Part shown: positions 51,801 through 60,100 of the stretch, piece by piece
Position numbering within the stretch: position 1 is the first letter of the stretch
Layout: each line of letters starts with the position of its first letter
From: Bryobacterales bacterium
GTDB taxonomy: Bacteria; Acidobacteriota; Terriglobia; Bryobacterales; Bryobacteraceae
DNA length: 62,595 nt
NCBI GenBank assembly: GCA_003167255.1
Contig: PMTR01000174.1
Coordinates: 1 to 62,595 of the forward strand
Reading direction: 5' to 3'
The notes under the pieces: generated by a model
The model's input: the letters and a program-made list of their open reading frames with translations, nothing else
Database searches by the model: none
What the model was told of the DNA's origin: nothing
Made by a program: the position numbers and the translations under genes

Positions 51801-52958
51801 CTCGAAGTGCAGGGTGAGCGAGGTGCGCTGTGTGGATTGGGACGCGGTGGACACTACGCGGCCGGCCTGCCAGTTGAAGATCTTGAGCTTGGGCTGGGGG
51901 GTGTCCGGTCCGGTGACGAGGATGGACTGCGGGCTGAGGGCGCGGTGGATGACGCGGCGGCCGTGAGCGTAACGAAGGGCGTCGGCGATCTGGCGGACGA
52001 AGTCGATGCGGAGGTGCAGGGGGATCTTGCGATCGGGCTGGCGAAGGTAGTGGTCGAGGCGGATTTCGTCGGCTTCGCGGCGGAACAGGATCGCGGGACC
52101 GAGTTCGTGCTCGGTGTAGTTCTGGGCCTCCAGGATGTGGTCGTGGCGGAGGGTGCGGAGGATGTCGTACTCGCTCTCCGCCATCTTGTGGACGATGCGG
52201 GGATCGACGGCCGGCTGGCGGGAGACCACATAGAGACGGACGCGGCGCGGGTCGTTCTTCAGGGAGACGTGCTCGGCGTGCCAGTCCTGGAAGGCGTTGT
52301 CTGGGCCTTCGGCGAGGAGTTCCTTGAGTTCGTAGTCGCCGACGCGGCGGTGCCGCTGGCTGCGGCGAATGCCCGCCTCGTCCATGGCGCGGGCCAGCCG
52401 GGCGAGGATGGGGCGATTGATGAGCGGGACGTCCTGCTTAAGGCCGGTGGCGTTGCGAAACTTGAGGGCGGCGATGATGCCGGGGGAGTTGTCACGGTCA
52501 CGCTGGCAGACGCGGATGCGGTCGGACTCGGGGAGGTGGTTGCGAAGTTCGGGATTGGAGAGAAAGATCAGGGCTTCGAGGTAGGGCAGCTTTTCGGCGC
52601 GAGTGGACGGCTGGTGCTCCAGGAGGGATTTCAGCTTCTTGCACTTCCGGTCGGCGTTGATGAGTGGGTTGTCGACAGTCTTGAGCCGGCCGTTGGGCTT
52701 GTGGTAGGTCCAGGTGCCGCGGTCGCCGCGCAGCTCGCCTTCGTCGCTCTTAATTTCCACGAGGAACAGTCCTCGCGGGGTGACGATGAGGGCGTCCACC
52801 TCGTTGACGGTACCGTCGTCGGCGATGAACGAGAAGTTGGTCCAGCCGAAGTAGGGGTCGCAATCGGGGAGTCCGGAGCGGAGGAATTCCAGCGCTTCGG
52901 CTTCCCATGGGAAGACGGATTCGGTGATGCGTTTCCAGCGTTGCTGCGAGAGTCCCAT
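48810..52958 (-). CDS. pglW: BREX type 2 kinase PglW with NERD domain and two kinase-like domains
   Basis: PglW-type Ser/Thr kinase, 1382 residues, first gene of the operon. Residues 15-120 form a NERD nuclease-like domain (EVDALIV with Asp55, LVEIKSDEG with Glu68 and Lys70). Residues about 205-490 are a first kinase-like domain whose catalytic motifs are lost: HRALSPQS (338-345) in place of HRD, and FNWQAG in place of DFG. Residues about 515-760 are a second kinase with LGTGGTAA, VLKVAL (Lys544), HRDLKPDN (632-639) and DFS (655-657). A helix-hairpin-helix-like segment (FRRLRGVGDKTRKEIIELIA) follows near 840, then a long C-terminal region. Phosphorylation by PglW is part of the type 2 mechanism. 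Confidence 0.9.
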   Translation of the reverse strand: MGLSQQRWKRITESVFPWEAEALEFLRSGLPDCDPYFGWTNFSFIADDGTVNEVDALIVTPRGLFLVEIKSDEGELRGDRGTWTYHKPNGRLKTVDNPLINADRKCKKLKSLLEHQPSTRAEKLPYLEALIFLSNPELRNHLPESDRIRVCQRDRDNSPGIIAALKFRNATGLKQDVPLINRPILARLARAMDEAGIRRSQRHRRVGDYELKELLAEGPDNAFQDWHAEHVSLKNDPRRVRLYVVSRQPAVDPRIVHKMAESEYDILRTLRHDHILEAQNYTEHELGPAILFRREADEIRLDHYLRQPDRKIPLHLRIDFVRQIADALRYAHGRRVIHRALSPQSILVTGPDTPQPKLKIFNWQAGRVVSTASQSTQRTSLTLHFEDWIEEASLVYVAPEALGNRNLRDEICDIFSLGALAFHIFSGQPPAPNMRELHEILAAHQGLPLPSVIDGASAKLEDLIRNATHPDTLLRTDSAAAFLRQLDEVEDELTAPADTPSPDPLRAPIGETLPGNLKIKARLGTGGTAAAILVEREKEELVLKVALKPEYNNRLRDELDVLEKLRHKFIVAPKSELLTFNGLNAFLVERAGDRTLAARLTEDGRLSGEFLQRFGDDLLDILELLEHEGVPHRDLKPDNIGVREYAKQLHLKLFDFSLSRLPLDNVRAGTPDYMEPFLILRPRWDPHAERFSAAIVLYEMATGALPIWGNGQSAPHLIQDEVAIASNRFDSQVREALTAFFSRAFRRTPQDRFDTAIEMRGAWHAAFSEARFTDSHLPDPTARTQAIASASLETPVVSLHLSTRAQNVLERENINTVADLIATPSTRFRRLRGVGDKTRKEIIELIADLRARFPEAAIAAPPSLPTAPDEDAPLVHSVDEIAAQLLPAASAKTRDDRGRLAALLDLDDLASDRAPLWPSQTEIAARSNVTRARIGQVVAAGRQRWRRNPSLTEIRTFIHERLSSGSGLLEAVELAGLLLAGRGSTSEGHLRLRYASAVCRAALEAERAMEKPRFTEARCLSSILIVAADELAVVDWARRLGDVAGVLANAHPLPAPARALETLRAVPFPAHLAPLEDARLLRLAATLAAVALSARLELYPRNMAVRDALELSQSALAGADAIAIPELRARLRDRYPEAAPLPDRPELDGVLAHAGYDWTWDPAAGLYRAPRVATDISSSYVPRSATLLVRRTYDVPPSERDDYETALDTEHKLSVAFAQRAPLVLTTAIRDYGDAVGELVKRWDPVVIDLDRKLLDSMRALARTRNISWERVVTADAEPEESLHRARLAGLAADALAGVETEIHAAGRPVLLVNPGLLARYRQTSFVDRIRENPGPGVWLLVAGQDTHKPMIDSAAVPLLSPNHWARLNRYWIKNQHRGDIK

Positions 52959-53173
52959 GGATGCGGCCCGATGTCGTAACTCGACAATTGTAACGCTTGG
53001 CCGCCACCGAGATGCCTCCGGGCCGGAGTCCGATCGCCATCTTCACGCCACACAGCGCCAACGGAATTAGAAGAGGCCCAAAACGCGAGTAAGCCGATGT
53101 GGCGGCACGCCAACGCTCCATCTGATACCATCCGCATTCTCACCAGGACTTAATCGCGAACACCGGAGGTCAA

Positions 53174-55972
53174 GTGAACTACACACCATCGCAACAGCGC
53201 GCCATCGCATCCATTGACCGAAACTTGCAGATCATCGCCTGCGCTGGATCCGGCAAGACCCAGGTAATCTCTCGCCGTATTGTAAATATCCTGGAAAAGA
53301 AGAAGAAATCGGGCATTAAGCCCGAGAACATCGTGGCCTTCACTTTTACGGAGAAGGCGGCTGGCGAGTTGAAGGACCGAATCCAGCGACTCTCGATCGA
53401 CCATCTGGGAACTGACGAGGGACTGGCCGGGATGTTTGTCGGCACAATCCACGCCTACTGTCTGAACCTGCTCCAACAACCGCCCGTCTATTCCTTCCTC
53501 AAGTACTCGGTGCTCACCGAGGTGCAGCAGCGCTTGTTGATCGACCGGAATAGCAAGAAGAGCGGTCTGACCGAGGTGCCGCTCCTGGATGGCCGAACGT
53601 TGACGCGGTACGCGGACTCGCGGCTGTACCAATCGCTGCTGGGGGTGTTGGAAGAAGGCGGCGTGAAAATGCGGAGTGTGCCCGACGGCGTCAAGCAGGC
53701 AGCGGCGAAGTACCGCGCCCTGCTGGAGGAGAAGAAGTACTTGGACTACTCCGGCATGCTGAGCCGGGCGGTGCACGAACTCAAGGGAAACCCCAAGCTA
53801 CGCGAAGGACTCAAAGCCTCGATTCGATACCTCGTCGTTGACGAATACCAGGACGTGAATCCGCTGCAAGAGGCTCTGATCCGGGAGATTGCCTCTCTCG
53901 GCGCCAACATCTGCGTTGTCGGAGACGACGACCAGACTATCTATCAATGGCGCGGGAGTGATGTCCAGAACATCATTCGCTTCACGGATCGTTATAGCAA
54001 CGTGAAGACGGAGCGACTGAACGAGAATTTCAGAAGTAGCAAGGGAGTCGTGCTTACGGCGCGCAGAATCATCGAGCAAAATCCAGACCGCCTCGAGAAG
54101 AAGATGGAGAGCACCGAAGCCCAGCCGTTCGAGCGAGGCGATATCCTGGCCGTCCATTTTACGGATGAGGCGGAAGAGGCCCGGTGGATCGCCAAGAAGA
54201 TTGAATGGCTGAAGGGCGCTTATTACCGGGATCGCGCCGAGAAGCCACCCAGGGGTCTGACGTACTCAGATACAGCAATTCTGGTTCGGGCGTGGAAGGA
54301 TGCTGGTCCAATTGTCGACGCACTCCGCGATGCAGAAATACCGTATCTCGGTGGCGGAATGAACTCGCTGCTAGACACTCCGGAGGCACAGGCGATTCGC
54401 GAAGCGTTCTACTACATGGCGGACCACGTCGCACGCGGCCGCGCGCCGTCGTCCGAATCCACCGTAGCCCAGTCCTTGGTGTCCGCCTTTCCGGGCCTGA
54501 ACGAGGATGAAATCCAAGCGGGCATCCGGTTTCTGCAAGGGATTCGGAAGCGAATCCCGCTGGGTAGCGACAACCAACTCTTCCTACAACGGGTCTTTCT
54601 TGACTTCCTGGAGGCACTTTCAATCGCGGAAGAAAAAATCGGCAGCAAGGGCCGAACAGGAGAGGTTATCTTTTTCAATCTGGGCAAGTTCAGCCAGCTT
54701 ATCTCTGACTTCGAGCACATCCACTTTCACAGCAGCCCCGGGCAGCTTTACTCCAGTTTCGCCAGCTTCCTCGAATTTCAGGCTGCTGATTACTACCCGG
54801 AAGAGACGCAGGAAACGATACGTCCCCGCCCCGACGCGGTGAGTGTAATGACCGTTCACCAAGCCAAAGGCATGCAGTGGCCGGCGGTTTTCGTGCCCTG
54901 CCTGCGTGCGAACCGATTTCCTTCCCGCCGCCAAGGCGGCCGAACGATTTGGCATGTCATCCCCGAAACTGCTGTGCCAGATGCCGACCGATACAAGGGG
55001 ACCAAGGAGGACGAGCGCCGGCTTTTCTATGTCGCGTTGACGAGGGCAGAAAAGTACTTGTTTTGCTCATGGGCGCCCGTACCTGGGAACCGACAGCAGC
55101 AGCGGGTTTCCGAATTCTTCACCGACGTAACTCAGAGTGAGCACGTGCTCAGCAAGGAGCCCGGCCGGCAACCGAAGCGGCTGGAGCCGAAGCCGCGAGT
55201 CCCCGATGCGCCTCTCCCCCTGACGTTCAGCGAACTCCGATACTTCTTCCAGTGTCCATACGATTTCAAGTTGCGCTTCATGTATGGATTCGATTCGCCG
55301 GTCAGCCGCGCAATGGGCTTCGGCAAGTCGCTTCACGATGCGCTCTGCGAAATCCATGCCGAGTCCATCCGCGGCGCAGTTCCCACGGTCGCCGGGGTGC
55401 CGGACTTGGTTGAGCGTCATCTGCACCTTCCATTTGCCAACGACGAGGTCCGGGAGAATGCTGGAAAGGAGGCCGCAAAGGCCCTCCGGCGATACCTTGA
55501 GAACCACCGAGAGCATTTGGAACGATTGGAGCACGCGGAGAAGACGATCGAATTGAAACTAGCTGATGGCATCGTGGTGAGTGGCCGCATTGATCTGATC
55601 CGAAGAACCGATACGAACGAGATCGCGATTGTGGACTTCAAGTCCAGTGAAGACGCGCAGCCAACAGAGATGACCCGCCTTCAGCTGCAGGTCTATGCGG
55701 CGGGATATCAGAAGGCGGTGGGCAAGCCAGCCGATCTCATAGAGATACACAACCTGGATCTCGGCCACATTCACCGCGAGGAAGTGCAAGATACGATCAT
55801 TAAGCAGACGCTCGACCGGGTTGTCGAGGCAGGCAAGAATATTCGCGACGTAAATCTCGCCAAGCATGAGACGTGGTGTACGACCTGCAGCTCGTGCGAC
55901 ATGGCAGGAATTTGCCGCCCTAGACCGGCCAACCCGCGCAAAACGCGGAACCGCACAAACTCGTCAAACTGA
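53174..55972 (+). CDS. UvrD/Rep-type helicase with C-terminal PD-(D/E)XK nuclease and Cys cluster
   Basis: Superfamily 1 helicase-nuclease of 932 residues. Helicase motifs: CAGSGKT (23-29), AFTFTEKAAGELKDRI, motif II DEYQD (223-227), GDDDQTIYQWRG, VMTVHQAKGMQWPAVFVPCL and RRLFYVALTRAEKYLF. The C-terminal third is an AddB/Cas4-like nuclease: GRIDLIRR with Asp807, IVDFKS with Asp821 and Lys823. Cys694 together with Cys902, 905, 908 and 914 (CSSCDMAGIC) is the pattern of a 4Fe-4S cluster. The GTG start follows GGAGG by 4 bp. It is divergent from the BREX operon across 215 bp and heads three plus-strand genes. Likely a DNA end-processing enzyme in defence. Confidence 0.88.
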   Translation: MNYTPSQQRAIASIDRNLQIIACAGSGKTQVISRRIVNILEKKKKSGIKPENIVAFTFTEKAAGELKDRIQRLSIDHLGTDEGLAGMFVGTIHAYCLNLLQQPPVYSFLKYSVLTEVQQRLLIDRNSKKSGLTEVPLLDGRTLTRYADSRLYQSLLGVLEEGGVKMRSVPDGVKQAAAKYRALLEEKKYLDYSGMLSRAVHELKGNPKLREGLKASIRYLVVDEYQDVNPLQEALIREIASLGANICVVGDDDQTIYQWRGSDVQNIIRFTDRYSNVKTERLNENFRSSKGVVLTARRIIEQNPDRLEKKMESTEAQPFERGDILAVHFTDEAEEARWIAKKIEWLKGAYYRDRAEKPPRGLTYSDTAILVRAWKDAGPIVDALRDAEIPYLGGGMNSLLDTPEAQAIREAFYYMADHVARGRAPSSESTVAQSLVSAFPGLNEDEIQAGIRFLQGIRKRIPLGSDNQLFLQRVFLDFLEALSIAEEKIGSKGRTGEVIFFNLGKFSQLISDFEHIHFHSSPGQLYSSFASFLEFQAADYYPEETQETIRPRPDAVSVMTVHQAKGMQWPAVFVPCLRANRFPSRRQGGRTIWHVIPETAVPDADRYKGTKEDERRLFYVALTRAEKYLFCSWAPVPGNRQQQRVSEFFTDVTQSEHVLSKEPGRQPKRLEPKPRVPDAPLPLTFSELRYFFQCPYDFKLRFMYGFDSPVSRAMGFGKSLHDALCEIHAESIRGAVPTVAGVPDLVERHLHLPFANDEVRENAGKEAAKALRRYLENHREHLERLEHAEKTIELKLADGIVVSGRIDLIRRTDTNEIAIVDFKSSEDAQPTEMTRLQLQVYAAGYQKAVGKPADLIEIHNLDLGHIHREEVQDTIIKQTLDRVVEAGKNIRDVNLAKHETWCTTCSSCDMAGICRPRPANPRKTRNRTNSSN

Positions 55973-56119
55973 GGCAACTGACACGCTTTCGCCAGAGCGC
56001 GACTCCGTGAATTGATCTGGGCAACGGTTGGCGATGGCGAACTCATCCACGGGTGGAGTCTGACCGGCATCTTCGCCTCTACCACTATCGGCGTGGAAAG
56101 GGAGTAAATTGAGTGTTCC

Positions 56120-57088
56120 ATGAGTCACGACATTGATCAGACGACCGGCAGACCTGCAATCGCCTACGTCGGCGAGAAACCCTGGCACGGGTTAGGCGAA
56201 GCACTGCCTGAAGGCCAACCAATTGAACTATGGCTCGAAAAGGCAAGGCTCGCATGGGAACTGAAGAGGTTGCCCGTGCAGTACCTGGCCGATGGAATTC
56301 ACCGAACGATGGCGGATAAGTTCGTGCTGTCCCGGAGTGACACCCATGAGGCGCTGTCCATTGTGTCGGGCGATTACCAGATCGTGCAGCCAAAGGAGGT
56401 CCTGGAGTTCTACCGGGACCTGATGGACGATTACGGCTACAAGCTGGAAACAGCCGGCGCGCTTGATCACGGCCGGAAGGTGTGGGCGTTGGCGAAGACC
56501 GGCGTCACCGCGGCCGCTGACGATCACGGCGAGGATAAGATCGCGGCCTACGTCTTACTCGCAACCTCCTGCGACAAAACACTCGCCACCTCCGTGGCGT
56601 TTACGAGCATTCGCGTGGTCTGCCAGAACACCCTATTCTTCGCTACGGAGGAAGTCAGGCAGAGGAGGCTGCCCCAGGTAAAGGTCCCGCATAATTTGTT
56701 CTTCGACGCTTCGGCTGCGAAGAAAGACCTGGGCCTGATGGATCCGGCATGGAAGGCGTTCTTGTCGAAAGTCCGCAAGATGGCGGTCTACCGGATGGGT
56801 ACGGAGCAGTCATCACGGTTCTTTGAAGCGCTACTTGCAGCCAAGGACAAGCCGCTATCGAAGCCGGCGCAACGAGAGCACCAAACGATGACGGCCCTAT
56901 TCCAGTCCGCGCCGGGCCAGAACTTCACTACAGCGAAGGGAACACTCTGGGGGGCCGTCAATACCGTGACCTACTACGTGGACCACGTGCGCTCCGGCGC
57001 CGAAGAGCGGCTGGACGCCGCCTGGTTCGGCAACGGCTGCACCCTGAAAGAAAAGGCATGGGCCCATGCGTCCACGATGGTCGGGTAG
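56120..57088 (+). CDS. DUF932 (phage/plasmid-like) protein
   Basis: DUF932 protein of 322 residues, of the phage/plasmid-like group. Recognisable segments are AIAYVGEKPWHGLGEALPEG near the start, SIVSGDYQIVQPKEVLEFYR, TSVAFTSIRVVCQNTLFFAT and NTVTYYVDHVRSGAEERLDA near the end. Function is unknown; members occur on phages, plasmids and genomic islands. It lies 147 bp after the helicase-nuclease gene and 84 bp before the ATPase-nuclease gene, all on the same strand, so co-transcription is likely. Confidence 0.85.
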   Translation: MSHDIDQTTGRPAIAYVGEKPWHGLGEALPEGQPIELWLEKARLAWELKRLPVQYLADGIHRTMADKFVLSRSDTHEALSIVSGDYQIVQPKEVLEFYRDLMDDYGYKLETAGALDHGRKVWALAKTGVTAAADDHGEDKIAAYVLLATSCDKTLATSVAFTSIRVVCQNTLFFATEEVRQRRLPQVKVPHNLFFDASAAKKDLGLMDPAWKAFLSKVRKMAVYRMGTEQSSRFFEALLAAKDKPLSKPAQREHQTMTALFQSAPGQNFTTAKGTLWGAVNTVTYYVDHVRSGAEERLDAAWFGNGCTLKEKAWAHASTMVG

Positions 57089-57172
57089 TGCGGCAGGGTC
57101 GCGGCGCTCGGCGAGTTATTGGGGCGGACCGCATCCCGAAAGAACCTCTAAGGTAGATCAAGGCGCATACAC

Positions 57173-60100
57173 ATGACCACCGTCACCCAGACCGCAATGA
57201 CCGACAGCGCCGCAGCGCAATTCGTGGTAGACGTCCGAAAGAAGAACCAGGACTTTTACGCCACCGACCGCGGATATGGCGCGCTGAAGGACCTTCAACA
57301 GACCTTCCCACACGCGTGGCTGTACGTTGGCGAGTTGCTGCAGAACGCAGTGGACGCTGAGGCCAAGCACATCCGCCTCTCGGTGGATGAAGCAGCGCGC
57401 ACGCTGGTTGTCGAGCATGATGGTAAGGCCTTTGATGACGGGCACGTCGAGGCGTTGTGCGTCCGCGGAATGTCCAAGAAGGGGGCCGGCACGGTCGGCT
57501 TCATGGGAATCGGCTTTAAGGCCGTGTTCCAGAGCTTTGAATGTGTCGATGTCAGTTCAGGGCCGTGGCGTTTTGGCTTTCGCGTCAAAGAGGAGGTCGG
57601 GGAACTGGGGGACCGGCAGCGCCACTGGCTTGGGTGCGTCCTGCCCGCTTATGAAGAGACGATCGCGCCGCCATCCCAGGGGATGACGTGCCGGTTCTTC
57701 CTCCACGACAGATTACAGCGGCTTGGCCCCATAGCGGATGACGTTACCAAGGTGCTCTCGCCAGATCTTCTGGTTCTTGCGTTGCTGGCGCGCCGGGGTG
57801 TCTTGGAAGTCGAGTGGTTAGGGGAGCACTGGCTGCTGGAGCAACAGGAGGAGACGGTCGACGAGCAGATGACCCGCGTCAAGCTCACCGCGTACCACGA
57901 GGCGAGTGAGCGCACGCGAGAGTGGATCCTGTTTTCCTCACGCTACCAGCCAAGCGGCCCCGCCATTGCGCGCTTTTTGGAACACCGGCAGATACAGCCG
58001 CGCCCCGAGGAGAAGGAAGCGGTATATGCCGAGGCGCAACGACAGCGGACAGTCGAGGTCTTCTGCCCACTGGACGATCGTGGCTTCCCGCAACCTCCTC
58101 AGCGCGGTCAAGCATACGCCCTGCTCCCTACTGGGGTGAACGTGCCGCTGGGATTGCACGTACAGGCGGACTGGCTGCTGGTCACCAGCCGCCGCGAGAT
58201 CATGGAGGTCGAGACCAACCAGTGGCATCGCGAGATCCTATCGCGGTTCGCCGGGCTTGTGGCGGCGTACCTCTCGTGGGTCACGACATTGCAAGACATC
58301 CCCGACCAGGCGCTTGGTGAGAGCATTGCGATATTGCCGGAGTGGGACGAGACGGACGGTGCGTTCAGCGCGTATCTAAGTGACCCTGAGTTCTGTGACG
58401 GCCTCAAGGCCGCACTGTCGTCCTTGTCCTTCTTGCCGGTCCGCGCGGAGGAGGGCACGCGGTTTGCGATGCCATCAGAAGCGCGACTGCTGCCTTCGAT
58501 CCTGCGGTCCTTTGACGAGGCAACTCTCTTGCCTTGGGTGCTTTTCGGGGACTGCGTTCTCAGCACGACGATCCTCGGCAACCGCACGCTGGACTCGCTA
58601 TCGCATCTTGGGCTTCTCACGCCCCTGACCGTTGCTGACCTGTCGAGCCACTGGGAGAGTGGCACTGTCGGAGAATGGCGAGAGCAACTCGGGGCAGGCG
58701 GGGCCGATGCTCACCTACGTCTCTTGCGGGCGCTGGCAAGCCTGGATGGCGTCACCGCTTGGCGTGAGTCTCGCTTGCGGTGCCTCCCCGCAGCCGATGG
58801 CGCATGGATCGACCGTGACAGCGCGATCGGACTGCCTGCCGAGTGGGATTCCGTTCCAGAAGAGGACCCGCCATTGCGATCGTTGCTGGAACCCCACCTG
58901 GCGCCACCGCATGAACGGCTGGAGTGGGGATTTGATCGATCCTTGCGACGTGACGCGGCTGCGCAGGAGTACGTCAGGCAGATGCGCCGCGAAAACCTGG
59001 AGGAGGTAATGCGGCGCTGGTGGGAGGGACTGCCCACCCAGCCGGATTCGGACGGGCAAACCCTCGTCCTCGACGTGTCCTGCTGGGTGCACCTGAAGCA
59101 GAAGCAGCGGCCCAATCTGGTGATGCGGGCACTGTGCGAGGACGGCACCGTCGCTCCACTGGAGAATGTCGTTCTGGCCGACCCGTACGCGAGCCCGTCG
59201 CGGAGACGCTTCTTCTCCGGTGTGCCTGTCATATCACCTCGATACTTGCAGCACAAGCCGGGGCTGACGGATGCCGACTGGCGATCGTTCTTTGAAAGCG
59301 CAAGCGACAAGATCAAAGGCCCTCTTCGCCTTTGGCGTTCGTCGGCAACGCTCTCCCGTGCCGGCATTCAAGAGCGACTCCCTGGCTACAGCGCTCCAGA
59401 TACAAAGTCGTGGGCAATTACGGCCAAGTATTCTATCTGGAGCTTCTACTCCAAGAACTACCTTCTCATCGACGCCAATTTTGACAAGCAGGTTCTTGCG
59501 ATCCTGAACGGGCCCACGCCGGAGGACGCGCGTGAGTTCGGGGCGTGGCTCCATGAGGCGCGCCAAGTGCTGCCTGGCAACCACCAACTCGAGATGGCCT
59601 ACGTGCCGTGGGGCTCCAGCAGCGTTTATGCCCCCAAGCTGCCTTACAGCGCAAGCTGGGTGGGCGTGCTGCAAACCGCAGTCTGGGTGCTCGCGGTCGA
59701 TGGCAGTGGGCCTTATCGGCCAGAGAGTGTGTTGCCAAACGCCGATCCGGCACGCCCGGATGCGCCCGTGGCGAACCTCTCGGCGGACCTGGTACGAATC
59801 CTGGAACAATGTGGGATCAACTTCGGCGCGAACATCGCTCAAGTCGCGTCGATTGATCGGTTGCGCCGGGAAGGGCCGGGAGCGGCACCGGAGCGCCTGG
59901 TGCAGCTTCTGGAGGCGGCTGTTGCAGACGCCGAGCAGAATCCTGAGTACCGGGCTGAACTCGCAACGGTCCTGGCGCTGCCATTGCTTCCGGTTGGTGA
60001 GGCGCTGATCGACGGATCCACGCGCATCGGCGCTGGGCGCTTGGTGGCCAAGAGCACGCGTGGCGCCGACCTCGGCGGCTGGCTGCTATCTGTGAACAGC

